Shown one piece after another: positions 18,758-28,337 of a DNA stretch of 56,223 bases. How positions within the stretch are numbered: position 1 is the first letter of the stretch; each line of letters begins with the position of its first letter. The notes below the pieces were generated by a model. The model was not told where the DNA came from and made no database searches. It saw only the letters and a program-made list of their open reading frames with translations. The stretch comes from Candidatus Nomurabacteria bacterium (GTDB taxonomy: Bacteria; Patescibacteriota; Minisyncoccia; Phycocordibacterales; UBA9973). A program made the position numbers and the translations under genes. Location of the stretch: positions 103,362 through 159,584 of the forward strand of contig PMDZ01000008.1 in assembly GCA_003155695.1 (NCBI GenBank), written 5' to 3'.

Positions 18758-20245
18758 TTATTCTCTTGGATGCATTATTGGGAAGAAGATTACGTCGCGC
18801 AGATTTTTTTGTTCGGTTAGAATCGCTACTAGTCTATCGATGCCCATACCAAAACCAGTCATTGGTGGCATACCATGTTCCATGGCTGTCAGGAACTCTT
18901 CGTCTATTTGCATGGCTTCTTCGTCGCCACCTTCTTTTGCATTTGATTGGGCGACCAAAAGTTCTCGTTGTTTTACTGGATTCACAAGCTCGGCATATTG
19001 GTTGGTAATTTCCGAACCGGCAATGACAAGCTGAGCAACCGAAGCCGTGCCATCATCATTCTGTTGAGCCAGCGGTTTCAAGTCTCCCGGGAAATCCGTA
19101 ACAAAAGTCGGATTGATAATTTTGAGACGCGAAGATTTCTTATAGATATGGTCAAGCAAATTACCTCGCCCAACTTTCTCGGCTTCCTCTTTTTTCATCC
19201 CCAATTTAACTGCTTCTTTGCGCGCCTCTTCCAGTGTAATAGTGGCAATATCAATTCCAGCATTTTCCTTCATCAAATCAGTAAATCGAACCCGCGACCA
19301 TTTGCCTTCGAAATTTACTTCGACACTATTGCCATCTTTATCGTAAACGGTGAAAATATTTTTCCCAATAACATTTGCCGCAATTGATTTTATCAATTCT
19401 TCCGTCCACTCTATATTTGTCTCTAATGTCTGATAAGCGGCATACCATTCAATCATAGTGAACTCTTGAGCGTGGGTCGGGTCGGAACCTTCATTACGGA
19501 AACATTTACCGATTTCATAAACCCTTTCGTATCCGCCAACCATTAACTTTTTGTGGTCCAATTCCAAAGCGATGCGGAGAACCATATCCATATCATAATC
19601 GTTGTGATGAGTCTCGAAAACTTTCGCCATTGCTCCACCTGCTTGATTCTGTAGAATCGGCGTTTCAATTTCAAGGAAATCTTTTTTATTGAAAAATTCC
19701 CGAATATCACTGATGATTTTTGACCTTGTGATAAAGCGGTTATAAACTTCCTTATCCAAGAGAATATCGAGGTAACGTTTGCGGTATGTCTCTTCCACAT
19801 CTTGCAGACCGTGCCATTTGTCGGGAAGTGGCAAGAGAGCTTTGGTTGTCATACACCAATCTTTTATTAAAATGCTTTGCTCTCCTCTTTGAGTAGTGAA
19901 AAGCGAACCAGTGACGGAAATAAAGTCACCATTGTCCACTGTCGAGACAAATAAATTAAATAATTCTTCTTTCAGCTCATCTTTTTTCAAAACTGCCTGG
20001 AATCGCTCTGTCCCGGCTTGTAGTACAACAAAAAGAATCGCTCCTTGTCCGCGAACAATCATCACTCGGCCAACAGTGGAAATATAGTTCTTCTCCGAAT
20101 CTTTTTCCAACTCGGCAAATTTATTTTTAATTTCGGGAATCGTATAGTCGCAAGAAATAGACGGAGGATACGGATTCATCCCCGCTTCTTTTAGCAATTT
20201 TATCTTCTTGATTCGCGCATCGCGCAATTCTTCTATTGAGGCCAT
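18758..20245 (-). CDS. lysS: Lysyl-tRNA synthetase class II
   Basis: RYLDILLDKEVYNRFITRSKII; MPPMTGFGMGIDRLVAILT; start set at MASIEELRDARIKK, 6 nt downstream of a TACAAT box. Confidence 0.95.
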   Translation of the reverse strand: MASIEELRDARIKKIKLLKEAGMNPYPPSISCDYTIPEIKNKFAELEKDSEKNYISTVGRVMIVRGQGAILFVVLQAGTERFQAVLKKDELKEELFNLFVSTVDNGDFISVTGSLFTTQRGEQSILIKDWCMTTKALLPLPDKWHGLQDVEETYRKRYLDILLDKEVYNRFITRSKIISDIREFFNKKDFLEIETPILQNQAGGAMAKVFETHHNDYDMDMVLRIALELDHKKLMVGGYERVYEIGKCFRNEGSDPTHAQEFTMIEWYAAYQTLETNIEWTEELIKSIAANVIGKNIFTVYDKDGNSVEVNFEGKWSRVRFTDLMKENAGIDIATITLEEARKEAVKLGMKKEEAEKVGRGNLLDHIYKKSSRLKIINPTFVTDFPGDLKPLAQQNDDGTASVAQLVIAGSEITNQYAELVNPVKQRELLVAQSNAKEGGDEEAMQIDEEFLTAMEHGMPPMTGFGMGIDRLVAILTEQKNLRDVIFFPIMHPRE

Positions 20246-20249
20246 AACC

Positions 20250-20714
20250 CTATTGTATATCAACTAGGGTGTATTTGACCAGTCCCTTGGGGGTTTTAAT
20301 GGAGACAGCGTCCCCTTTTGACTTGCCGAATAGGGCTTCGCCAAGCGGAGACTTGTTTGAAATTTTATTATTTACCATATCGGCTTCTTCGGCGCCAACA
20401 ATGCTATAAGTTACGGTGTCATTTGCATTTTCTTTTTTTACCTTGACGGTCGTTCCAATCTCAACACAGACGCTGGAATGTTTCTTGACAACCACGGCAG
20501 ATTTCAACATGTGGTCTATTTGCATTATACGGTCCTCGGTTTTACCTTGGTCTTCGCGTGCCTGATGATATTCGGCATTCTCGGAAAGATCACCCAAAGC
20601 TCGAGCAGCTTCCAAAGCTTCAAGAATTTCGCGGCGTTTTGTCACTTTCAAATAATTTAGCTCATCTTCCAAAGCTTTCTTTTTCTCTTCGGTTATATAA
20701 TTTATTTCTTCCAT
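20250..20714 (-). CDS. greA: Transcription elongation factor GreA
   Basis: ITEEKKKALEDELNYLKVTKRREILEALEAARALGDLSENAEYHQAREDQ. Confidence 0.95.
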   Translation of the reverse strand: MEEINYITEEKKKALEDELNYLKVTKRREILEALEAARALGDLSENAEYHQAREDQGKTEDRIMQIDHMLKSAVVVKKHSSVCVEIGTTVKVKKENANDTVTYSIVGAEEADMVNNKISNKSPLGEALFGKSKGDAVSIKTPKGLVKYTLVDIQ

Positions 20715-20777
20715 GACTGTTTATACTACCTTTTTTTCATTAAAAAGTCAAAGGAAATCTGTAATGAAAGACTGTAA

Positions 20778-22472
20778 CTACTGCAAATATTCTGGTGTAT
20801 AGACGCTCATATAATCAATGACATCACTCATGACACGAGTGGCGTTGCCGGAGGCAGCCTTGGGACCACGCTCCATGACAAGAGCAAAAGCATATTTAGG
20901 ATTTTCGTACGGGAAAAAACCGATAATCCAGGAGTTTGTATTCGTGTTTCCCAAACCAACCTGAGCCGTTCCGGACTTGGCGGCAACTTCGACTGATGGA
21001 AGATTAAGTGCGGTCGCTGTCCCTCCGGTCACGGCCATCCGCATCCCTTCGTGGATAACATTCATATCATTTGTATCTACAGGAACAACTTCTGGCGTCT
21101 CGAAATTTTTATCGGCAAGGGTAATGTGCGGAGTATAAATTGTTCCATTATTTGCAATACCCGCCACGGCTTTGACCATTTGAATGGGGGTCACTTGTAA
21201 ACCGTACTGACCAATGGCCGTATTATAAGTGTCACCGATTCTCCATGGTTCTCCTTTAAAAGTTATTGCTTTCCATTCCGGGGTTGGAATTGTACCGTCT
21301 TTTTCGCCACCAATATTGATACCCGTTTTTTCTCCGACACCAAACATTCTCAAATATTTATCAATATTCAAAATCCCCAAACCTTTTTGGTCCTGATATC
21401 CTCCTCCAACTTCATAAAAATAAACATCGGAAGATACAGCAATCGCTTTTCTCATATCCACATAACCAAATGTTCCGTGGTCAATAAATACGGATTTTTT
21501 ATTGGGATAATATGGATTGGGTATTGAGATTGAACCATTTGAAAATATTACTTGAAGTGGTGTTATGACACTCTCAGCCAAAGCCCCATATCCAAGAAAT
21601 GGTTTTACGATTGACCCCGGACTGTAAAGTCCCGAAACCGCACGGTTGAGAAATACTTTGCTTTTATCGGAAAAATATCCATTGATAGTTTTACTATCGT
21701 CACCTTCCGACAATACATTATCGTTATATTCGGGAAAACTTGTCATAGCGAGCAGTTCCCCAGTTTTTATATTCATAATCGCCCCAGCTCCGCCTTGAAA
21801 TCCCACATTCTTTGCCATATCGGATATTGATTCATACATCTTTTTTTGGATTCTGGCATCAATAGAAAGGTTGACGTCGGTTCCGGCTTTCGGTAGTGAT
21901 ATCATATTCTCAGATTGAATAACTCCTTTCACGTCGGTCTCGGTAATACGTTCGCCGTTAATTCCTGTCAATGTATCATTAAAGTAACTTTCAACACCAT
22001 CCTTGCCGATAAAATTATCTTGCCAATAATATCCCGAAGAATCTTTTGCCGGAGCACTCGTATAACCAAGAAGCAGTCCAAACCCGGGAGTCGCATAGTA
22101 AGACCGAATAGGTGACGATAATTTGTCAACGTCCTCATTGCCCCAGGTGTTCCAGGAAAGTAGAACTTTATTGCGGTCATAGATTAATCCCCTATCGGCA
22201 AAAATTGGCCGCTTCATTAAAGTATTATTCTCACTTTTTTGGAAATATGCATTTCCTTTAATTATTTGAAGATTAACAACTTGCCAAATTAATATAAACG
22301 AAAACCCAAGGAAAAATAAGCCAACTAAAAAAATTGTGCGTTTGGGAATTGCTTTCTCTAACCTGCCTTCAAATTGTTGAGTATTGAAGTTCGGTAAATT
22401 TTTGGAATCAAGAAAAATTTCATCCGGGTCGATATTTTTTTTTATTTTTTTGTGATTGATGCGAAATCTCAT
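20778..22472 (-). CDS. mrdA: Penicillin-binding protein 2 (elongasome)
   Basis: ADRGLIYDRNKVLL; YSPGSIVKPFLGY; KSGTAQVG. Confidence 0.9.
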   Translation of the reverse strand: MRFRINHKKIKKNIDPDEIFLDSKNLPNFNTQQFEGRLEKAIPKRTIFLVGLFFLGFSFILIWQVVNLQIIKGNAYFQKSENNTLMKRPIFADRGLIYDRNKVLLSWNTWGNEDVDKLSSPIRSYYATPGFGLLLGYTSAPAKDSSGYYWQDNFIGKDGVESYFNDTLTGINGERITETDVKGVIQSENMISLPKAGTDVNLSIDARIQKKMYESISDMAKNVGFQGGAGAIMNIKTGELLAMTSFPEYNDNVLSEGDDSKTINGYFSDKSKVFLNRAVSGLYSPGSIVKPFLGYGALAESVITPLQVIFSNGSISIPNPYYPNKKSVFIDHGTFGYVDMRKAIAVSSDVYFYEVGGGYQDQKGLGILNIDKYLRMFGVGEKTGINIGGEKDGTIPTPEWKAITFKGEPWRIGDTYNTAIGQYGLQVTPIQMVKAVAGIANNGTIYTPHITLADKNFETPEVVPVDTNDMNVIHEGMRMAVTGGTATALNLPSVEVAAKSGTAQVGLGNTNTNSWIIGFFPYENPKYAFALVMERGPKAASGNATRVMSDVIDYMSVYTPEYLQ

Positions 22473-22474
22473 TT

Positions 22475-22741
22475 TTATTTTTTATATAAAATAATATTGC
22501 TACGAATAAATTGGATAATGACGTATAAGATGATAATGGCTAAAGAAAAAAATATTGGAGAAGAAATCAATCTCTCTCCGGGAATAGCAAACAGCGAATA
22601 AATAATTACGTCTGTGATGATAAATTCGTAAAAATCCTTGAAAACAAAAATACCGACAAAAGCAAGCGAGATACTGACCCACCAGGGAAAAACAAACACC
22701 GAAATGAATAATACGATATCAAAAATAATCCTCTTTGCCAT
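22475..22741 (-). CDS. Small polytopic membrane protein (MreD-like by position)
   Basis: 88 aa, three hydrophobic segments, 2 nt from mrdA. Confidence 0.55.
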   Translation of the reverse strand: MAKRIIFDIVLFISVFVFPWWVSISLAFVGIFVFKDFYEFIITDVIIYSLFAIPGERLISSPIFFSLAIIILYVIIQFIRSNIILYKK

Positions 22742-22781
22742 GATAGGATTATACTTTATAAAGTCTTTATTGACAAATAAA

Positions 22782-23612
22782 TTATCTGTTTCGTATCATG
22801 CGATAGATGAAACGGATAATTAAAAAGACAATAAGTATTACAAGGCCGTAAAAGATTATTTTACTTCCTAAAACAAAAGCAAAAAGTGAGAACAGAAAGA
22901 GCTTGATGTAAGCAATCGGTTTTTCGGTCGCGCTTGAAAGACTAACATTTTCTTTTGGTGTTTCGGTTACTTTTTCCTTTTCGCTATTAATTTGGTCAAT
23001 TTTATTTTGTGTATCATTTTTAATAGCTGTCACCTGCGTAAAAGTTTTATCGCGAAAATCATCGACAACGCTAAAACCATTCGTGACTGAAGTGCTGACA
23101 TTTTTCGGAACGATACTGTTTATCTCGGAACTTGTTTTATCTATTTGAGTCTGTAATTCTTTATCGGGTGAGACAGTCTCGCCAGCTTGATTTTTTGCCA
23201 CAACTGAAACAAATTGCCTATCCTCGGAAGTTGTAGTTCTATTCAAAACAATTTTTTCTTTCACTCCGGAAACAGTGGCAAGCGATGAGATAATTTTTGC
23301 CGAGATAACATGATCCCCGGCCGTAATTTTCCACGGGACAAAAACATCTTTCAATTCGGATGCCAGCAAAATTACATCCCGACTTCCCAAGATGACATTC
23401 TTGTCGTAAAATTCCACTTTGGCAGAAATAGAATCTTTTTCTCCATTCCAAATTGCAGTATGAATATTTATCGTATCACCATCCACAAGTGCAGCTTTGG
23501 AATACCAAATTTGCCCGGGAATAAATCCGGAATTAACCAAAGTCTCGGCATAGACAGGAAATGCCAAAATAACGGACAATATAATCAAAAAAAATAAAAA
23601 ATATTTTTTCAT
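22782..23612 (-). CDS. Exported hypothetical protein with C-terminal TM
   Basis: Signal peptide, beta-rich middle, C-terminal TM. Confidence 0.7.
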   Translation of the reverse strand: MKKYFLFFLIILSVILAFPVYAETLVNSGFIPGQIWYSKAALVDGDTINIHTAIWNGEKDSISAKVEFYDKNVILGSRDVILLASELKDVFVPWKITAGDHVISAKIISSLATVSGVKEKIVLNRTTTSEDRQFVSVVAKNQAGETVSPDKELQTQIDKTSSEINSIVPKNVSTSVTNGFSVVDDFRDKTFTQVTAIKNDTQNKIDQINSEKEKVTETPKENVSLSSATEKPIAYIKLFLFSLFAFVLGSKIIFYGLVILIVFLIIRFIYRMIRNR

Positions 23613-23614
23613 TA

Positions 23615-24340
23615 TTACTTTAACGTAAACGAGGCTTTAACCGTGATCATTATATTTTTCTCTATTTGTGAAGTATCGTAAGAACCATAATCAGAAACAT
23701 CCAGAGAGTTTGCGGACATCACTTGGACTACACCAGATGATGCACTTTTTAGTTGGCCAACCGATTTACCACTTGATTGTGCAAGTTGCGCTGCGCGAGC
23801 TTTAGCATCTTTTATTGCATCGGCTAACATTGCTACACGCTCTTCAGGTAGTTTTGTGTATGTATATTCAAGTGACTGGGTTGAAAAAATAACACCTTTT
23901 TCGATAATTGGATTAATGTTTTTGGCGATTTCGGTAATTCCATTCACATCGGAAGAATTTACTTCAATAGTTTGCCGAAGAGTATATGTTTTTGCCGAGT
24001 TATTATCATAATTTTGATCCATAGAAACAGCAGAAATAATTATTTGGTCACTCGGAATATTTTTGTCTTTTAGAAAAGATTGAACAACAGAAATATCATT
24101 TGTCATATTAGAGTATCCGATTTTTAGCGCATCAAGCGTCACTATACGACTAATAGAACCAACCCATCGCACATGGTCGGACGTTACAGCTTTTGAAGTT
24201 GAACCTGTGACAGTTAATGTATTATCAAAAGATTTGACTTGATAAAAAACGTAAGCACCTACGAGCGTACTAATAATAATTGCTAATCCTAATATAAATT
24301 TTGTATTAAGCCACAAAAGAGCTTTGTTATTGTTTTCCAT
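23615..24340 (-). CDS. SIMPL (DUF541) domain protein
   Basis: LTVTGSTSKAVTSDHVRWVGSIS..AIKDAKARAAQLAQSSGKSVGQLKSASS. Confidence 0.85.
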   Translation of the reverse strand: MENNNKALLWLNTKFILGLAIIISTLVGAYVFYQVKSFDNTLTVTGSTSKAVTSDHVRWVGSISRIVTLDALKIGYSNMTNDISVVQSFLKDKNIPSDQIIISAVSMDQNYDNNSAKTYTLRQTIEVNSSDVNGITEIAKNINPIIEKGVIFSTQSLEYTYTKLPEERVAMLADAIKDAKARAAQLAQSSGKSVGQLKSASSGVVQVMSANSLDVSDYGSYDTSQIEKNIMITVKASFTLK

Positions 24341-24347
24341 TTATCTA

Positions 24348-25724
24348 TTATACCATATTTTTTAATAAGAAGTCTCCAACTTTTGAAGCTTCACCGGCGC
24401 CCATTGTCACTATGACATTTCTATTGTTCATATTTAGAAGTTTATCTTTTAGAAATAATTCTGCACTTTGAAAATCTTTAAAAGCTTTGGCGTTTCCGGT
24501 ATACTTGTTTATTTCTCTTGCCAAAATTTCCGAAGAAATACTTCCGTCGTTAACTTCTCGGGCATAATAAATAGGCAAAAGAAGAACTTCATCCGTATCG
24601 CTGAAACTTTGAGCAAAATCATTCAATAATAATTTCGTTCGAGAAAATAAATGAGGTTGGAATATTACAGTCAGCATCCAGCCGTTTTCTTTCGGATACA
24701 ATTCTCGGAAGCCTTCCAGCGTCGCTTTTATTTCCGTCGGATGGTGGGCATAATCGTCATACAAAAGCGACCCTTGTGATAAAGCACCCCTAAACTCAAA
24801 TCGTTTCCAAGTTCCGGGAAATTCTTCTAAATATTTTTCGGAGTAGGATTGTGAAATATTTAATATCGTTGCCACAGCCATTGCCGCAGCCGCGTCTTTT
24901 TTATTATGGATTCCAGGCATTTTTAATTTCAAATTTTCATCATAATAATCCTGCCAATTTATAATTTTGGCTTTTATATCTTTTATAACATCGGCGATAT
25001 TTTCATCCGTCGGATTACAAACAACGTATCCGTCTTCGGGCACTTTCATGGCCATTTCCCTGAAGGCACTCTTAATATCTTCTATATCTTTATAATAATC
25101 CAAATGGTCATTATCGATATTGGTAATAACTAAAATTTTCGGGTTAATATTCAAAAATGACCTTCTATACTCACAAGCTTCGACGACTAAGTATTTACTC
25201 TTTCCGGCAATAAAATTGGTCTTGTTTTTCAATAAACTTCCAATGATAACTGTCGGGTCTTTGTCTGTATCAATTAAAATTTGTGAAATCATCCCAGTTG
25301 TCGTCGTCTTACCATGAGTACCGGAAACAGCAATCGTATACTTGTCCTTGCTGATAATGCCGAGCATTTGCGGATACGACCGAACAGGAATTTCTGTTCC
25401 TTGCCCGTCTTCGTTTTTGTGAAGAACAGGGTGTTCTTTTATTTTTTTTGCCAGTTCCGGATCATAAGTGTCTATGGCAATCGTGTAAACTATCAAATCT
25501 GTATCTTTTGGAATGTTTTCATATGATTGACCAATTTTGATATCAATTCCTGGTTGCATTGGCAAATTAATTTTCCGCAGTTCATCTACAATTTCCCCTT
25601 CCTGCATATCCTGACCGGTCACAACTTTCCCCTCGTGGAACATCATCCTGGCAATCGCCGAAATCCCGATTCCGCCAATCCCGATAAAATGCACATTTTT
25701 AATTTTTGATAAATCCAGGTCCAT
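24348..25724 (-). CDS. murC: UDP-N-acetylmuramate--L-alanine ligase
   Basis: VHFIGIGGIGISAIARMM; AVSGTHGKTTTTGMIS; YDDYAHHPTEIKATLEGFRE. Confidence 0.93.
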   Translation of the reverse strand: MDLDLSKIKNVHFIGIGGIGISAIARMMFHEGKVVTGQDMQEGEIVDELRKINLPMQPGIDIKIGQSYENIPKDTDLIVYTIAIDTYDPELAKKIKEHPVLHKNEDGQGTEIPVRSYPQMLGIISKDKYTIAVSGTHGKTTTTGMISQILIDTDKDPTVIIGSLLKNKTNFIAGKSKYLVVEACEYRRSFLNINPKILVITNIDNDHLDYYKDIEDIKSAFREMAMKVPEDGYVVCNPTDENIADVIKDIKAKIINWQDYYDENLKLKMPGIHNKKDAAAAMAVATILNISQSYSEKYLEEFPGTWKRFEFRGALSQGSLLYDDYAHHPTEIKATLEGFRELYPKENGWMLTVIFQPHLFSRTKLLLNDFAQSFSDTDEVLLLPIYYAREVNDGSISSEILAREINKYTGNAKAFKDFQSAELFLKDKLLNMNNRNVIVTMGAGEASKVGDFLLKNMV

Positions 25725-25725
25725 A

Positions 25726-26337
25726 TTATTTTAAATCCTTAATCATTTTAACCAATTCCGGGAATTTTGGTACACGGAAATGACCATTTTTACTTTTATA
25801 AATAATGATTTTTGCATTCTTCAATTTATTTCGGTATTTTTCGGCGTGAGAAACAGGAACAACATCGTCATCTTTCGAAAATAACAGAACTAGATTTTTG
25901 GTACTGTTATTCAACCAAGAAAGGTCCGATTTGAGACTAAAACCTCCAACCAAATCTTCCCCTGTTAAAGTATTATCAAATGGAGAACAAATTAAATACA
26001 CAACTAATATTTTCTTGGGAAATTTATTTTCCGATAGATACTTTGCTAAAAATATTCCACCTAATGAACCTCCGATTAAAATAACGTTATTCCTTAAATA
26101 CGGAAAATGCCTTTCAAAATGAATCTTCCAATCCTTATACTTTGCATTTTCCGGCAATGGCATATTGGGTTTAATAATTTCAAAATTTCTGCCCATTGCT
26201 CTATCAAAATTGTCACCACTCCATCTTATTTTCTTTTCTATTGAAATTTCTCTTGTTTTCAGGTAGCGTAAGTAATCTTTTTGACTTTTAAAGGTCATTC
26301 CTCCATGAATCATGAATATTTGTGTTTTCTTTTTCAT
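25726..26337 (-). CDS. Alpha/beta hydrolase
   Basis: FMIHGGMTF; nucleophile elbow LIGGSLGGIFLAKYL; VLLFSKDDDVVPVSHAEKY. Confidence 0.8.
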   Translation of the reverse strand: MKKKTQIFMIHGGMTFKSQKDYLRYLKTREISIEKKIRWSGDNFDRAMGRNFEIIKPNMPLPENAKYKDWKIHFERHFPYLRNNVILIGGSLGGIFLAKYLSENKFPKKILVVYLICSPFDNTLTGEDLVGGFSLKSDLSWLNNSTKNLVLLFSKDDDVVPVSHAEKYRNKLKNAKIIIYKSKNGHFRVPKFPELVKMIKDLK

Positions 26338-26341
26338 AAAA

Positions 26342-26950
26342 TTATTTACTTAAATCAATACCAATATTTTCAATATATTCCACAAAAGAGTCACTGTCTG
26401 TGTATAAATAACCATTAATCCCGACATCTATCGCACCATCTACATTTTCCTTGCTATCATCGATAAATAACGATTCTTCTGGTTTCGAATTAATTTTATC
26501 AAGGGTGTGCATGTATATTTCTTTATTTGGTTTTACCATCCCAATAGATGCGGAAATAATTATTTCATCAAATAGGTTTTTAAATTCCGGGTAAGTACTA
26601 TATACTTTTCTTTCAAAAAAAGTCGAATTGGAATTAGACAAAAGAACAGTTTTGTAACCTTTACTTTTTAATTTTTTGATAATGTCTGCCAATTTTGTAT
26701 CAAGTGTTAAATAACTATCGATTTCATTGCGTAATTCTTCTTTTGAAAAATTTATGTCTTCGTATTTCATAATATATTCAAAAATATCGTTTTCCGATAA
26801 TTTCCCTAAATCAGACTGAATAAGCATCTTTTTAAAATTATCATCTACAAACCCCTTTTTTAATCTATGCTCTTTATACCACCCGTTTATTACCGGGTCG
26901 CAAATTACTCCAAAACAATCAAATATTATTGTGTTTATTTTTGGATGCAT
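26342..26950 (-). CDS. HAD-superfamily hydrolase
   Basis: IIFDCFGVICDP; VLLSNSNSTFF; SLFIDDSKENVDGA. Confidence 0.88.
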   Translation of the reverse strand: MHPKINTIIFDCFGVICDPVINGWYKEHRLKKGFVDDNFKKMLIQSDLGKLSENDIFEYIMKYEDINFSKEELRNEIDSYLTLDTKLADIIKKLKSKGYKTVLLSNSNSTFFERKVYSTYPEFKNLFDEIIISASIGMVKPNKEIYMHTLDKINSKPEESLFIDDSKENVDGAIDVGINGYLYTDSDSFVEYIENIGIDLSK

Positions 26951-26954
26951 ATAA

Positions 26955-28337
26955 TTATTTCAATCCTTTGATTATTTTCATAAGCAGGTCGTTTCTTTCG
27001 TATTCGTTATTGAAAACTCCAAACGAAGCAAAAGCCGGGGAGAAAAGAATTATATCACCGCGTTTTGCCAGAATAAGAGCGGTTTTTATTGATTCAGCGA
27101 CGTCTTTTGCTGTGTGTTTTGCAACTTTTATATTTGATTTCTCGAGAGTATCCGTTCCTGTTCCAGGGATTGTCACGACTGCTTTGCAATGTTTATTGAC
27201 AGCGTTCAGGAAACTTTCAAGTGGAAGGTTTTTGTCGGACCCACCACAAATCAAGATTATATTTTTCTTGTCACTTTTTAGCGCTTCAATTCCGGCAACT
27301 GTCGCCTCTGGGGTTGTAGCATTGTTATCATTGTAGATTTTTATTCCTTTGTATGTTCGCAAAAGTTGAAGGCGACCTTCCAGATTTTTAAAACTTTCAA
27401 TTTCTTTTTTTATTTTTGGAAGCGGGATACCCAATTGTTTTGCCACTTCAACCGCGCACACCATATTCTCCCGATGATGAATTCCCGGAACATTGAATTT
27501 CCAACTAGCTGTTTCTTTTGTATTTATAATAATAAACTTCCCTTTCACCCTAAACGCTTCAGTAGAAGCGTCGGGCGATCCAACTTTGTTAGATTTAGCC
27601 TTTCTCTTGATAAGTTCCTTCATCCCCGGGCGGATAATGAGAATATCGTCCTTGTTTTGATATTTAAAAATATTTGTTTTATCTTCAAAATATTTTTCCA
27701 TCGAATTTCTGTAATAATTCATATGATCCGGCATAAAAGTGGTAAATACCGAGATGTGAGGAGAAATTTTATTATCGCCAAAACCTTGCAACTGCCAGGA
27801 ATCAAGCTCGCAAACAAGGATATCACCTTCATTTACTTTCTTTAATAACGGCAAAGTCGCAATTCCCCGGAGATTTCCACCCACATATACATTTCTTTTT
27901 AGCAATTTTTCGTTGTCCTTTAAAATCTTATATATTAAGGTTGTCGTGATTGATTTTCCTCGTGTCCCAGTCACTCCGATAAGCATCACTCCAGGCGCCA
28001 TCTTGGCGAAAAGCGAAACATCCATTTCTATTGGGATGCAGTGAATTTTTGCTTCGGCTATAAATATCGAATCAAGTGGAACGCCAGCCGATTTAATAAT
28101 CATGTCTCTATTTTTGAAATCTTCCAGTCGGTGTTCGCCAAGAGTAAATTTTATGTTTGGAAATTTTTCCAAAGCCTTGAGTGAAGTTGCAAGTTGTTCT
28201 TTGGTTTTTAGGTCGGTCACTATCAAATCCGCTCCGCATTCCGCCAGGAATTTGGTGTAGCCCAATCCTCGCCCCAAAAGCCCTAGCCCCATGACCGTGA
28301 TTTTCTTCCCTTTAAATTGTTGTTTGTAGTTTTGCAT
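26955..28337 (-). CDS. murD: UDP-N-acetylmuramoyl-L-alanine--D-glutamate ligase
   Basis: ITVMGLGLLGRGLGYTKFLAECGADLIVTD; GVTGTRGKSITTTLI. Confidence 0.92.
   Translation of the reverse strand: MQNYKQQFKGKKITVMGLGLLGRGLGYTKFLAECGADLIVTDLKTKEQLATSLKALEKFPNIKFTLGEHRLEDFKNRDMIIKSAGVPLDSIFIAEAKIHCIPIEMDVSLFAKMAPGVMLIGVTGTRGKSITTTLIYKILKDNEKLLKRNVYVGGNLRGIATLPLLKKVNEGDILVCELDSWQLQGFGDNKISPHISVFTTFMPDHMNYYRNSMEKYFEDKTNIFKYQNKDDILIIRPGMKELIKRKAKSNKVGSPDASTEAFRVKGKFIIINTKETASWKFNVPGIHHRENMVCAVEVAKQLGIPLPKIKKEIESFKNLEGRLQLLRTYKGIKIYNDNNATTPEATVAGIEALKSDKKNIILICGGSDKNLPLESFLNAVNKHCKAVVTIPGTGTDTLEKSNIKVAKHTAKDVAESIKTALILAKRGDIILFSPAFASFGVFNNEYERNDLLMKIIKGLK
27545..27578. repeat. In-frame palindromic element in murD
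   Basis: TCaCCC-taa-ACGCTTC-agta-GAAGCGT-c-GGGcGA; encodes the SPDASTEAFRVKG segment. Confidence 0.55.

Noticed and set aside
25390-25440. Possible further palindromic insertion in murC (CTGTTC...GAACAG around HKNEDGQGTE)
   Set aside because: Arms only about 6 bp with weak interior pairing; not distinguishable from chance without ortholog alignment.
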